NCBI GenBank assembly: GCA_017436185.1
Contig: JAFSDP010000020.1
Coordinates: 1 to 64,000, forward strand
Length of the DNA stretch: 64,000 nucleotides
Source: Alistipes sp.
GTDB lineage: Bacteria; Bacteroidota; Bacteroidia; Bacteroidales; Rikenellaceae
Reading direction: 5' to 3'
In this document: piece after piece, positions 1 through 10,112 of the stretch
Numbering within the stretch: position 1 is the first letter of the stretch
Layout: each line of letters opens with the position of its first letter
The notes under the pieces: generated by a model
Seen by the model: the letters and a program-made list of their open reading frames with translations, nothing else
What the model was told of the DNA's origin: nothing
Database searches by the model: none
Program-made: the position numbers and the translations under genes

Positions 1-2
1 AC

Positions 3-230
3 GAAGGGGTCCCCTCGGCCTGTGACCTACCGAATGAGGAGGCTCGTAATGAGGTGGTTACGGTGCTGAAGGAGTTGTACGGCGGCTGCATCGAACGCGA
101 GGTGCTGACCCGCAAACTGACCGAACGAATCGGGTCGGAGAGCAATGCCCGAGTACGCATCAGTCGTGCCATCAAACGAGGACTGGTCTGCTACGACCCC
201 AACACCAAATTGGTAAGGTCGGTGTCGTGA
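3..230 (+). CDS. C-terminal fragment of an unidentified protein
   Basis: The frame is open from the window edge and stops at TGA 228-230, giving the last 75 residues of a larger protein. The fragment is charged and predicted helical, with a stretch (EEARNEVVTVLKELYGG, then REVLTRKLTERIG) that reads like a small winged-helix or helical tail such as those closing some AAA-type or replication-associated proteins of mobile elements. I do not recognise the family, and the start and most of the protein lie outside the window. Codon use is like that of the flanking genes. Confidence 0.55.
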   Translation, partial: EGVPSACDLPNEEARNEVVTVLKELYGGCIEREVLTRKLTERIGSESNARVRISRAIKRGLVCYDPNTKLVRSVS

Positions 231-417
231 TTTCAGCGATTTCACGGATTTCATTATTTCACGATTTCAGGGGTGTACCCCCGTGAAATAAGTGAAATGT
301 GAAATTGAGTTTTTGAGATAAGGGCCTATAAGACCTATAGCGACTTATAGCGACCCTATCTAAAAATCTAATCTTGAATTTTGCATTCTACATTTTGAAT
401 TAAAAAAATGTCATTCT

Positions 418-432
418 CTGCCAAAATGTCAG
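418..432. promoter_or_regulatory. Palindrome CTGNCA-N3-TGNCAG upstream of dnaK
   Basis: CTGCCAAAATGTCAG is an imperfect palindrome with arms CTGNCA and TGNCAG. It lies about 65-80 bp upstream of the sigma-54-like -24/-12 element, which is a normal distance for an activator site. A related half-site (TGTCAGCCAAAA) follows at about 440-451. The assignment as a regulator site is inference from position and symmetry. Confidence 0.4.
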
Positions 433-495
433 TCCGATGTCAGCCAAAAAGTGTAGCACGGGGCTTTTTGGCGTTCGATTGGCACATTTTCGGGT

Positions 496-512
496 TTGGT
501 ACAGCGTTTGCT
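496..512 (+). promoter_or_regulatory. Sigma-54-like -24/-12 promoter of dnaK
   Basis: TTGGTACAGCGTTTGCT matches the RpoN consensus YTGGCACGRNNNTTGCW at 15 of 17 positions. It has the invariant GG (498-499) and GC (510-511) dinucleotides separated by exactly 10 bp. The predicted start near 523 gives a 65-nt leader to the dnaK ATG at 588. No TAnnTTTG housekeeping box is visible in this region, unlike most other genes here. Confidence 0.5.
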
Positions 513-587
513 CCTACCTACAGCGTGTCGCAACCCGAAAGGGCGGCACACGAGAAAACGAAAAACAAATTAAACACTTATACGATT

Positions 588-2483
<1,896 letters not shown>

Positions 2484-2534
2484 TTTCACGAAAGAGTTTT
2501 CACGAAAGTAATTTTTCACACACTGATTTTCACA

Positions 2535-2562
2535 AAAAGGGTTGCCGATTGGCAGCCCTTTT
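2535..2562 (+). terminator. Rho-independent terminator of dnaK
   Basis: Stem AAAAGGGTTGCC / GGCAGCCCTTTT with a GATT loop (one G-U pair). The umuD -7 box (2565-2572) begins just after it, so the terminator and the next promoter are packed together. Confidence 0.8.
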
Positions 2563-2564
2563 GT

Positions 2565-2572
2565 TATTTTTG
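2565..2572 (+). promoter_or_regulatory. Bacteroidetes -7 box of umuD
   Basis: TATTTTTG fits TAnnTTTG and ends 4 nt before the umuD ATG at 2577, so the predicted transcript is leaderless. A GTTG about 20 bp upstream could act as the -33 element. No LexA-type palindrome was evident. Confidence 0.55.
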
Positions 2573-2576
2573 CAGT

Positions 2577-3011
2577 ATGGATGAGCTGAAATTGACCCTA
2601 CTCTCGGCCGACACCACGACGCACGAGCCGCTGCCGTTGGCAGGTGCATCGGTCAAGGCGGGCTTCCCCTCGCCTGCCGAGGATTTTCTGGAAGGGCCGC
2701 TCGACCTGAATCGAGCCTTGATACACAACCCCGCCTCGACCTTCTTTGTTCGGGTCGAGGGCGACTCGATGAGCGGTGCAGGCATCGACGATGGCGACCT
2801 GCTGATTGTCGATCGTTCGATTGTGCCCGACGATGGACGGGTGGCCATCTGCTATGTGGACGGCGAATTTACCGTCAAACGGCTGCAACGCGAGCCCAAC
2901 GCCTGGTTGCTCGTGCCCGCCAACCCCAAATACCGCCCCATCCGTGTCGATGCGTCGAACGAGCTGGTCATCTGGGGCATAGTGAGTTATGTCATCAAGG
3001 CAATGCCGTGA
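2577..3011 (+). CDS. umuD: UmuD-type S24 autopeptidase (SOS mutagenesis)
   Basis: Encodes 144 residues, close to E. coli UmuD (139). UmuD cleaves itself when bound to RecA filaments, and the processed form is the accessory subunit of DNA polymerase V. The cleavage site is visible as KAGFPSPAEDF, with the scissile A28-G29 bond. The catalytic Ser64 lies in GDSMSGAGI and the general-base Lys101 in FTVKRL. There is no N-terminal helix-turn-helix, which separates it from LexA. The predicted mRNA starts at or next to the ATG. umuC follows in the same direction after an unusually long 157-bp gap filled with AT-rich repeat sequence. Confidence 0.93.
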   Translation: MDELKLTLLSADTTTHEPLPLAGASVKAGFPSPAEDFLEGPLDLNRALIHNPASTFFVRVEGDSMSGAGIDDGDLLIVDRSIVPDDGRVAICYVDGEFTVKRLQREPNAWLLVPANPKYRPIRVDASNELVIWGIVSYVIKAMP

Positions 3012-3168
3012 CGAGGGAATTAAAAATTAAAGATTAAAAATTAAAAATTGGATAAAGAGATTAACGAGGCGGACCTAAAGCCATAAACTCCTTAAAATCT
3101 TTAATTTCCTTAACCTCTTTCTCGTTTTGCATTTTGCATTTTGAATTCTAAATTTTGAATTTCCACCG
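3012..3168. repeat. AT-rich palindromic intergenic repeat between umuD and umuC
   Basis: Tandem AATTAAAGATT-like units are followed by GATTAACGAGGCGGACCTAAA and then an inverted counterpart ending CTCTTTCTCGT. The GATTAA(C)GA-GC-GACCTAAA core recurs near 12842, 23165 and 52115, and inverted near 45995. An AT-rich TTTGAATTCTAAATTTTG tract sits directly before umuC. No gene is seen. Confidence 0.6.
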
Positions 3169-4428
3169 ATGTACGGGCTTTGCGACTGCAACAACTTTTT
3201 TGTCTCGTGCGAACGAGTCTTCCGACCCGATTTGGAGGGTCGGCCCGTAGTCGTTTTGTCCAACAACGACGGGTGCATCGTGGCCCGCTCGAACGAGGCA
3301 AAGGCCATCGGATTGGGGATGGGACAACCGCTGTTTCAGGCCCGACGACTCATCGAGCAGCACCGTGTCGAGGTCTTCTCGTCGAACTACACCCTCTATG
3401 GCGACCTGTCGCAACGAGTAATGCAGACCCTCCGCAGCGAGGTGAGCGACCTGGAGATCTACTCCATCGACGAGGCCTTCTTTCCGCTCGACGGCTACCC
3501 CGAACCACTCGAGGAGCTGGGGCGACGGATTCGCCAAAAGATTCGCCGCCACATCGGCATTCCCGTCAGTATCGGCATCGCCCCCACCAAGACGCTGGCC
3601 AAAATTGCCGCCCGCCTGGCCAAGCAGTATCCCCGCCTCGAAGGGGTCTGCTATATGCACCGCGAGGCCGATATAAATAAGGTATTGGCCAAATTCCCGC
3701 TGCGGGACGTGTGGGGCATCGGGCGACGCTACGGTCGTCTGTTCGATACGATGCAGGTAAAGACGGCCGCCCAATTTCTGGAGTTGCCCATTGGGTGGAT
3801 CGAGAAACGTATGGGCGTGGTGGGGTTGCGCATCCGCAACGAGCTACGGGGCATCCCTTCGGTGCCGTTCGACGAGGTGCAGAGCTCCAAACAGCAGATC
3901 ACCTTCTCCCGCTCCTTTCCCACCGAGGTCTATCGTCTGGAGGAGTTGTCGCCCATCGTGGCCGAATTTGCCACCCGCTGCGGCGAGAAACTACGCCACC
4001 AAGGGAGCCGCTGTCGGGAGTTGAGCTGCTTCATTCTGACCAACCGCCATCGGGAGGACCAACCACAAAACAACACGATGCTGAGCTGTCGGTTTGAGGA
4101 GCCGACCTCTTCGACACTCGATTTGGTAAAGGCTGCCGAGACCCTTCTGCGCCAATGCTATCGGGCGGGCTTCGGCTATAAGAAGGCGGGCATCACCCTC
4201 TCGCACCTTACCTCGGCCGAGGAGCAGCAGACCTCGCTCTTTGCCAACCCCGACCAAGCGCGCCACAACCGCCTGATGAAGGCCATCGACCACCTGACCC
4301 AAAGCTACGGCCTCGGCACCATCCGCACGGCCGCCGAGGGCCACACCCCCTTCCGTATGAACCGCGAGCACCTCTCGCCCAACTACACCACCGACTGGAA
4401 CGACCTGCTCATCGTCAAAGCCAAATAA
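3169..4428 (+). CDS. umuC: UmuC, Y-family DNA polymerase V catalytic subunit
   Basis: Encodes 419 residues (E. coli UmuC has 422). It is the error-prone translesion polymerase that acts with UmuD'2 and RecA. Motif I Asp6 ([10 protein letters not shown]) and the YSIDEAF motif with Asp101/Glu102 provide the metal-binding catalytic triad. The HhH region and little-finger domain follow, and QTSLF near residues 354-358 looks like a beta-clamp binding motif. It is probably transcribed with umuD despite the 157-bp gap, although an unseen separate promoter cannot be excluded. The stop codon overlaps a bidirectional terminator shared with the convergent glycosyltransferase gene. Confidence 0.96.
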   Translation: MYGLCDCNNFFVSCERVFRPDLEGRPVVVLSNNDGCIVARSNEAKAIGLGMGQPLFQARRLIEQHRVEVFSSNYTLYGDLSQRVMQTLRSEVSDLEIYSIDEAFFPLDGYPEPLEELGRRIRQKIRRHIGIPVSIGIAPTKTLAKIAARLAKQYPRLEGVCYMHREADINKVLAKFPLRDVWGIGRRYGRLFDTMQVKTAAQFLELPIGWIEKRMGVVGLRIRNELRGIPSVPFDEVQSSKQQITFSRSFPTEVYRLEELSPIVAEFATRCGEKLRHQGSRCRELSCFILTNRHREDQPQNNTMLSCRFEEPTSSTLDLVKAAETLLRQCYRAGFGYKKAGITLSHLTSAEEQQTSLFANPDQARHNRLMKAIDHLTQSYGLGTIRTAAEGHTPFRMNREHLSPNYTTDWNDLLIVKAK

Positions 4429-4457
4429 AAAAGGTTGTCGTTAGCGGACAACCTTTT
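4429..4457. terminator. Bidirectional terminator between umuC and the GT9 gene
   Basis: AAAAGGTTGTC / GACAACCTTTT with a 7-nt loop. The hairpin contains the stop codon of the minus-strand GT9 gene (4441-4443) and directly follows the umuC stop. Confidence 0.85.
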
Positions 4458-5460
4458 CTACTATTTTCAGTACCATTTCGGGGGTGATGACACGGAGGCA
4501 ACGGTAGTCGCCCCATTTGCAGGGCTTGGCACCAAAGACCGAACAAGGGCGGCAGGGCATCTCGGCCTGCAACGTCAGCTTCGGGTCGCAACCCCAGCCC
4601 AAAAAGCCGAGCGAGGGGTGTGTGGCTCCCCAAATCGAAACCACCGGTGTGGCCGTCAGCGAGGCCATGTGCATCGCCATCGAGTCCATCGAAATGATGC
4701 AATCCTCGTGGGCAATCACCTCCATTTCGCCCGCAAAGCGCACCTTACCAAACAGCGCCGTCACGTTGCTGTAACGCAGCTCCATCTCTTCGGCAAAGCG
4801 TTGTTCCTCGCCGCCACCGCCGTGAATAAAGACACGATCGTAGCGTGCTGCCAGCAGCTCCACCAGGCGTATGCTCTGCTCCATCGGGTAGGTCTTGCCT
4901 GCGTGGGCCGAGAAGGGGGCAAAGCCAATCCAACGGCCCGTCTTTTCGCCCATCGGCGATGTTCCCCAATCGGGTTTTACGGCAGGCGTCGGGTCGTCAA
5001 AGACAAAGCCCAGGCGGCGGAACGTATCGCAATAGCGCACCACGCTATGTTTCAGCGGCGCGATTTTACCGCCCGATCCCAGCGCACGTTTCTTGGCCAG
5101 GTGCTCCTTACGGATGCGGGCCACCGGAATGCCGTGCAGGAGCATCGAGAGCGCAAAGGCCTTCGAGCGCAGCACGTCGTGCACATCGGCTACGGCATCC
5201 ACGCCCAACGCCCGAGCCTCACGGGCCAAGCGCCACATTCCCACCACCGAGTGGTGTTCGTCTTTGGTCTTAACGTCCAGAAAAGCAACATTCAGCCCCC
5301 GAAAGAAGGGTTTTAGAAAGGGCTGTGTAGCCACCGTGATGTGCAGGTCGGGATAGGCCGCACAAAGTGCACGAAGGGCGTGCGGCAGCATTGCCACATC
5401 GCCCATCGCCGTGGTTCGCATCACCAACAGATGCTTCGGTAGTTGCTTATTTTTTGCCAT
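4441..5460 (-). CDS. Glycosyltransferase family 9 (heptosyltransferase-like)
   Basis: Encodes 339 residues with the layout of ADP-heptose:LPS heptosyltransferases (GT9, GT-B fold). The N-terminal VMRTTAMGDVAMLPHALRAL segment is the acceptor-side Rossmann fold. The C-terminal DSMAMHMASLTATPVVSIWGATHP region is the family nucleotide-sugar signature. It likely transfers a heptose or related sugar to lipid A-core at the inner face of the inner membrane; the exact sugar cannot be read from sequence. The start overlaps the 3' end of the DUF4254 gene by 14 nt, so the two form one operon and are translated together. Confidence 0.88.
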   Translation of the reverse strand: MAKNKQLPKHLLVMRTTAMGDVAMLPHALRALCAAYPDLHITVATQPFLKPFFRGLNVAFLDVKTKDEHHSVVGMWRLAREARALGVDAVADVHDVLRSKAFALSMLLHGIPVARIRKEHLAKKRALGSGGKIAPLKHSVVRYCDTFRRLGFVFDDPTPAVKPDWGTSPMGEKTGRWIGFAPFSAHAGKTYPMEQSIRLVELLAARYDRVFIHGGGGEEQRFAEEMELRYSNVTALFGKVRFAGEMEVIAHEDCIISMDSMAMHMASLTATPVVSIWGATHPSLGFLGWGCDPKLTLQAEMPCRPCSVFGAKPCKWGDYRCLRVITPEMVLKIVEKVVR

Positions 5461-6049
5461 ACAACACCGGATTGAGTGCCGGATCGTTGTACATCTTCAT
5501 CTGCTTGTAGGTCTTCATATACTTGCGACCTGCCTCGATATCCTCGATCAGCTCCTCGATGGCACGCGAAAGATCGACCTGCTGGCTCAACAGCACATCC
5601 AACTTCTTCTGGCAGGCGGCACGGTGCTCGTCCGAAACATCCTCACGCTTGGCCTCCACACCCATATGATAGATCTTGAGCGCAAGAATCGACAAACGGT
5701 CGATGGCCCACGCCGGAGTCTCGGTGTTGAGGCGTGCATCGGCAGCCACAACCACCTCCTTGTACTTCTCGAGCATATACGAATCGACATACTCCACCAT
5801 ATCCGTACGATCCTGATTCGACTTGTCGATACGGCGCTTGATGGCCAAGGCCTCAACGGGGTCGATCTCAGGATTGCGGATAATATCCTCGAGGTGCCAC
5901 TGCACCGTGTCAATCCAATTCTTGTGGTAGAGCAGGGCATCGAGCGAGCCGGCCTCATAGGGGTTTTCCATCGGGTGGTCCACATCGTCCCAACGATGGT
6001 AGTCGGCGATGGCCTGATTGAAGATTCGGTTAGCGTTTTCAGTAAACAT
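5447..6049 (-). CDS. DUF4254 family protein paired with GT9
   Basis: Encodes 200 residues, soluble and almost entirely helical, with no signal peptide or membrane segment. It fits DUF4254, a Bacteroidetes family of unknown function usually found beside GT9 genes. The pairing here (14-nt overlap with the downstream glycosyltransferase) supports a role linked to lipopolysaccharide core or a similar glycan, but no catalytic motif is evident. It is divergent from the glucosaminidase gene, with about 70 bp between the two starts. Confidence 0.75.
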   Translation of the reverse strand: MFTENANRIFNQAIADYHRWDDVDHPMENPYEAGSLDALLYHKNWIDTVQWHLEDIIRNPEIDPVEALAIKRRIDKSNQDRTDMVEYVDSYMLEKYKEVVVAADARLNTETPAWAIDRLSILALKIYHMGVEAKREDVSDEHRAACQKKLDVLLSQQVDLSRAIEELIEDIEAGRKYMKTYKQMKMYNDPALNPVLYGKK

Positions 6050-6089
6050 ATCCCTTTAGTTTTTAGTTGTTATTTCGATTAAAAGTCGC

Positions 6090-6097
6090 TATCTTTG
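6090..6097 (+). promoter_or_regulatory. -7 box for the glucosaminidase-LysM gene
   Basis: TATCTTTG matches TAnnTTTG, with a TTG-containing -33 region about 20 bp upstream. It places the start near 6103, so ATG 6121 rather than the upstream in-frame codons starts the protein. Confidence 0.6.
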
Positions 6098-6120
6098 TGC
6101 TGTATGATTTAACAAAGATA

Positions 6121-7143
6121 ATGATTTTTTCCAAAAAGACAATAATTTTTGGCGGATTATTACTTTTCTGCCAATTCTGGGGCGTTTCTGACACCCTCGC
6201 ACAGAGCCGTTCGGTGCGTCAGACCCGTGAGGAGTACATCGACCGCTACAAGCATATCGCCATCGACCAGATGGAGCGTTACGGCATTCCCGCCTCGATT
6301 ACGATGGCGCAGGGCATCCTGGAGTCCGACTCGGGCAACAGCCACCTATCCCGCTCGTCGAACAACCACTTCGGCATCAAATGCAAGCGGGATTGGACGG
6401 GCGACCGTGTCTATCACGACGACGACGAGAAGGGCGAATGTTTCCGTGCCTACCCCTCGGTCGAGGCTTCGTACGACGACCACGCCGAGTTTTTGGATCG
6501 TCAGCCCCGCTACGACTCGCTCTTCGCCTACTCGTCGGACGACTACCGCAGTTGGGCCCGAGGCCTCAAAGCGTGTGGTTATGCCACCGCCCCCGACTAT
6601 GCCGAACGGCTGGTACGCATCATCGAGGAGTCGAAGCTCTACCTGTTGGACAAGCCCAACGGCGAGCGTCTCTATGCCAACCGCCATCGTGCCACGAACG
6701 AACCCGACGAGTGGTTCTCGGAGCAGGCCTCCACAGCCGAGGTGATTACTACGGCCATCGACCCCGACAACTACCGCGTGACCATCAACGCCCACGAGGG
6801 CTACGAGGTCTATCGCACCAACAACACCCACTACGTCTTGGCCAAAGATCGAGACACCTACGAGAACATCGCCTCGAAGTTCCGCCTCTCGGCCAAGAAC
6901 TTGCGTAAGTTCAACGATCTGAAGGACTCCTCGGCCCAACCGATGACGGGCGAGGTGGTCTATATCGAGCGCAAGCGCACCCGTTGGGAGGAGGACAGCC
7001 GCATCCACTTCTGCCGCTCGGGCGAGACGGTCTATGCCATTGGCCAGAAATATGCCATCCGCAGCCGTTCGATCGAGAAGCTCAACCGCCTGAAGAAGGG
7101 GACCACCACCCTCGAGCAAGGCACCGCCATTCGCATACAATAA
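6121..7143 (+). CDS. Secreted glucosaminidase with two LysM domains
   Basis: Encodes 340 residues. A signal peptide (about 1-28, ending DTLAQ) precedes a glucosaminidase domain (about 35-180, Bax/FlgJ-like, GH73-related) that cleaves the peptidoglycan glycan chain. The likely catalytic Glu68 lies in QGILESDSGNS, followed by the family landmarks NNHFGIKC and FRAYPS. Two LysM modules follow (about 235-290 and 295-340), which bind GlcNAc-containing chains. The start at 6121 lies just downstream of the TAnnTTTG box. The next gene follows after 15 bp, suggesting co-transcription. The expected role is cell-wall remodelling in the periplasm. Confidence 0.92.
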   Translation: MIFSKKTIIFGGLLLFCQFWGVSDTLAQSRSVRQTREEYIDRYKHIAIDQMERYGIPASITMAQGILESDSGNSHLSRSSNNHFGIKCKRDWTGDRVYHDDDEKGECFRAYPSVEASYDDHAEFLDRQPRYDSLFAYSSDDYRSWARGLKACGYATAPDYAERLVRIIEESKLYLLDKPNGERLYANRHRATNEPDEWFSEQASTAEVITTAIDPDNYRVTINAHEGYEVYRTNNTHYVLAKDRDTYENIASKFRLSAKNLRKFNDLKDSSAQPMTGEVVYIERKRTRWEEDSRIHFCRSGETVYAIGQKYAIRSRSIEKLNRLKKGTTTLEQGTAIRIQ

Positions 7144-7158
7144 CACACTATACCTATT

Positions 7159-7878
7159 ATGGAGAATACCCCGTTGCGTAACCAGATTTTAGAGAAAATC
7201 ATTCGCAAATCGAACCACAAACAGCACGTTTTCGACACCACCTTCTCGGCAATGAACCTGCTGAAGGAGAGCCTGCTGGAGATGGCCTCCGAGCTGGACG
7301 ATGCCCTGGAGGGCAAACTCGACCGCCGTGTAAGACTCGAGTACCGCGACCGAGGCAAATTCGAGTGCCAGTTGCAGATTGCCGGCGATGTGCTCATCTT
7401 CCAGATGCAGACCGACATCTACCTGCCGTCGGGCATTACGCAGATCGCCCTCTCGCGCAACCCCTACATTCAGGAGGATGTGACCCGTGGCTACTGTGGC
7501 GTGATTAACATCTACAACTTCCTCTCCGACTCGTTCAAATTCAACCGTAAGGACGACGAGGGTTACCTCATCGGCCGTATGTATGTCAATGCGGAGGGCC
7601 ACTACTTTGTCGAGGGCTACGGCCACAACTACCTCGCCTCGTCACTCCACTTTGGCGAGCAGGAGTTGAATGCCACCTCGATTGTGCCGCTGTTGGAGGA
7701 GACCATCCTCGTGGCATTGGATTTCGATCCGCAGGTGCCCCCCTACGACGAAAATCTGCGTGTGACGGTCGATCAGTTCAACACCAAGATGGATAACTCG
7801 AAGTTTGTCTATGGCAAGCTCATCGGTCACGACTTCAGTCTGGACAACATCGGCACCTTCAGCAAAGCATTTAAGTAA
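7159..7878 (+). CDS. Conserved hypothetical protein
   Basis: Encodes 239 residues with no signal peptide, membrane helix or motif that I recognise. The N-terminus is helical and basic (RNQILEKIIRKSNHKQHVF). The rest is a mixed alpha/beta domain with repeated short beta segments, including a Tyr/Phe-rich middle (VNIYNFLSDSF, then EGHYFVEGYGHNYLASSLHF). It lies between the wall hydrolase (15 bp upstream) and dipeptidyl peptidase IV (25 bp downstream), so the three probably form one operon. A cytoplasmic location is likely. Function unknown. Confidence 0.85.
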   Translation: MENTPLRNQILEKIIRKSNHKQHVFDTTFSAMNLLKESLLEMASELDDALEGKLDRRVRLEYRDRGKFECQLQIAGDVLIFQMQTDIYLPSGITQIALSRNPYIQEDVTRGYCGVINIYNFLSDSFKFNRKDDEGYLIGRMYVNAEGHYFVEGYGHNYLASSLHFGEQELNATSIVPLLEETILVALDFDPQVPPYDENLRVTVDQFNTKMDNSKFVYGKLIGHDFSLDNIGTFSKAFK

Positions 7879-7903
7879 CCCACAACACACCTTACACTTA
7901 CAC

Positions 7904-10030
7904 TTGAAAAAGCTCCTGTTTTTGGTGACGCTGCTACTCGGTGTGGCAGCCACCGCACAAAACGAATACGATCAGATTCTTCGCCTGCGTGCGATGAACG
8001 AGTCGGTTCGAGGCATCCGCTCGATGGCCGACGGTGAGCACTACACCACCCTTACGAAGGGCGACATCCGCCGCTTCAGCTATGCCCTGAAGAACGAGGG
8101 GGTGAGTCTGCTGCCTGCCGCCGCCCGTGACCTCTCGATTACCGATTACAGCTTCTCGAGCGATGAGCAGCAAATTCTGCTCGCCTCGGGCTACACGCCC
8201 ATCTACCGCCACTCCTACACCACCACCTATCACTTGGTGAGCAACGGAACGGTAGAGCCGATTATGACCTCGGCTCAGAAGCCCCGTGATGCCCGCTTCA
8301 CACCCGACGGCCGCCAGATCATCTACTCGGATCTGAACAACCTCTGGGCCTACGACATTGCCTCGAAGAAGAGCCGCCAGCTCACCACGGATGGAGCCTG
8401 GAACGAGATTATCAATGGCACGACCGACTGGGTTTATGAGGAGGAGTTCGGCCTGACGACCGCTTATGCCATCTCGCCCGACAGCCGCACGGTAGCCTTC
8501 CTGCGCTTCGACGAGAGCCGTGTGAAGGAGTTTCAGATGATGCGCTTCGACGGCAAGCTCTACAACGAGGCCTTCTCGTTCAAATACCCCAAGGCCGGCG
8601 ACGAGAACTCGGTGGTCGAGCTGTGGACCATCGACCTACAGTCGGGTGCCAAGCAGCGCATCGACACGGGTCGTGAGACCGACCAATACATCCCCCGCAT
8701 CGGCTACACGCCCGATGGCCGTCTGTGGTACCACCGCATCAACCGCCGTCAAAATGTCTTCGAGATGGTGGTCATTGAGCCGAGCGGTGCCCAGCACGTT
8801 GCCTATGAGGAGCGTTCACGCCAATATGTCGAGCGAGTGGATGACCAGACCATCACCTTCATCGACCGCAACCGTTTCATCGTGCGCCAGGAGAGCCATA
8901 CGGGCTTTATGCACCTCTACCTCTACACCGTGCGTGGCGGTCTGCAAGGTCCCATCACCCGAGGCAACTGGGAGGTTACGTCGCTTGTAGGTTGCGACGG
9001 AAAGCGGGTGTGGTACCTCTCGACCGAGGGATCGCCCTTGCGCCGTGCGCTCTACAGCATCCGCCTCGATGGCAAAGACAAACGGCTGCTGACCCCGCAG
9101 GAGGGCTTCTACTCGATTGCTCCGAGCGTGGGGATGAAGTACTACATCTCGACCTACTCGTCGGCTACGACCCCCAATCGGGTCACCATCTCGACGGGCG
9201 AGGGCGAGGAGGTGCGCACGCTGACCGACAGTCCCCTGCTGCGTGAGGAGTTGGCCGCCCTGAAGCAACCCTCGAAGGAGTTTATCCGCTTCACCACCGA
9301 GCGGGGCGATACGCTCAACGCCTACCTCATTAAGCCTGCCGACTTCGACCCCACGAAACGCTACCCCGTCTTGATGACCCAGTATTCGGGCCCCGGCTCA
9401 CAGTCGGTGCAGGACCGTTGGTCGATGGATTGGGAGGATGCGCTGGTCAGCAAAGGCTACATTGTGGCTTGTGCTGATGGTCGTGGCACGGGCTTCCGTG
9501 GCGAGGCCTTCAAGAAGGTGACCTATGGTCGCCTGGGTCAGTTGGAGGTCGAGGACCAACTCTCGTTTGCCCGCTACCTCTCGGAGCAGGCGTGGGTCGA
9601 TGGCGACCGCATCGGCATCTATGGCTGGTCGTATGGCGGCTTTATGGCCTTAGGGTGCGCCCTGAAGGGGCTGGGCCTCTTCAAGATGGCCATTGCCGTA
9701 GCACCCGTCACCTCGTGGCGCTACTACGACACGATCTACACCGAGATCTACAACAACCTGCCCCAATACAACGCCGCAGGTTATGACGACAACTCGCCCA
9801 TCAATTTTGCCCGTATGTTGGACGACAAGAAGACCCGCCTCTTGATTATTCACGGCACGGCCGACGACAACGTACACCTGCAAAATACCATCGAGATGAC
9901 CCGTGCACTCAACCGTGCCGGCAAGCAGTACGATATGATGATCTACCCCGATCAGAACCACTCGATGCTGCCGAACGACACCCGCAACGTCCGCCAAAAG
10001 ATGGTCGATTACACCCTGCAAAACCTGTAA
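7904..10030 (+). CDS. Dipeptidyl peptidase IV (S9B serine peptidase)
   Basis: Encodes 708 residues when started at TTG 7904, which gives a clean signal peptide (KKLLFLVTLLLGVAATAQ). No in-frame ATG lies between the previous gene and the mature region. The enzyme removes Xaa-Pro dipeptides from peptide N-termini in the periplasm. The N-terminal beta-propeller carries DWVYEEE, which holds the substrate amino group. The C-terminal alpha/beta hydrolase has the nucleophile Ser576 in GWSYGG, the Asp in HGTADDN and His686 in DQNHSML. The length is close to P. gingivalis DPP IV (about 720). A strong bidirectional terminator follows at 10052-10083. Confidence 0.95.
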   Translation: MKKLLFLVTLLLGVAATAQNEYDQILRLRAMNESVRGIRSMADGEHYTTLTKGDIRRFSYALKNEGVSLLPAAARDLSITDYSFSSDEQQILLASGYTPIYRHSYTTTYHLVSNGTVEPIMTSAQKPRDARFTPDGRQIIYSDLNNLWAYDIASKKSRQLTTDGAWNEIINGTTDWVYEEEFGLTTAYAISPDSRTVAFLRFDESRVKEFQMMRFDGKLYNEAFSFKYPKAGDENSVVELWTIDLQSGAKQRIDTGRETDQYIPRIGYTPDGRLWYHRINRRQNVFEMVVIEPSGAQHVAYEERSRQYVERVDDQTITFIDRNRFIVRQESHTGFMHLYLYTVRGGLQGPITRGNWEVTSLVGCDGKRVWYLSTEGSPLRRALYSIRLDGKDKRLLTPQEGFYSIAPSVGMKYYISTYSSATTPNRVTISTGEGEEVRTLTDSPLLREELAALKQPSKEFIRFTTERGDTLNAYLIKPADFDPTKRYPVLMTQYSGPGSQSVQDRWSMDWEDALVSKGYIVACADGRGTGFRGEAFKKVTYGRLGQLEVEDQLSFARYLSEQAWVDGDRIGIYGWSYGGFMALGCALKGLGLFKMAIAVAPVTSWRYYDTIYTEIYNNLPQYNAAGYDDNSPINFARMLDDKKTRLLIIHGTADDNVHLQNTIEMTRALNRAGKQYDMMIYPDQNHSMLPNDTRNVRQKMVDYTLQNL

Positions 10031-10051
10031 AGAGGGGCACCAAATGCCAAC

Positions 10052-10083
10052 AAAAAAGCCAACCTTCGCGGGTTGGCTTTTTT
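10052..10083. terminator. Bidirectional terminator between DPP IV and the CRISPR array
   Basis: A perfect 13-bp stem (AAAAAAGCCAACC / GGTTGGCTTTTTT) with loop TTCGCG has A- and T-tracts on both sides. It can end both the plus-strand DPP IV transcript and the minus-strand pre-crRNA. A second palindrome, TTAGTGCA-AAAC-TGCACTAA (10082-10101), follows directly on the array side. Confidence 0.9.
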
Positions 10084-10112
10084 AGTGCAAAACTGCACTA
10101 ACACATTGAAAA

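Larger units (their letters stand above)
231..587. other. Intergenic region upstream of dnaK
   Basis: No convincing gene is present. From about 313 to 357 there are tandem degenerate units of the type CGACTTATAG, seen again near 51854-52203 and 58100-58166, followed by an AT-rich GAATTTTGCATTC tract (370-402) of a kind repeated before several other genes. From 418 onward come a palindrome and a sigma-54-like promoter that belong to dnaK. An open frame from 408 runs into dnaK, but the conserved DnaK N-terminus starts only at 588. Confidence 0.7.

Noticed and set aside
408..587. 60-residue N-terminal extension of DnaK
   Set aside because: DnaK homology begins exactly at ATG 588, and the extension spans the palindrome and promoter.
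10082..10101. Palindrome TTAGTGCA...TGCACTAA as a further CRISPR repeat
   Set aside because: It shares no sequence with the repeat and is not at repeat-spacer spacing; more likely a second hairpin at the end of the transcript.
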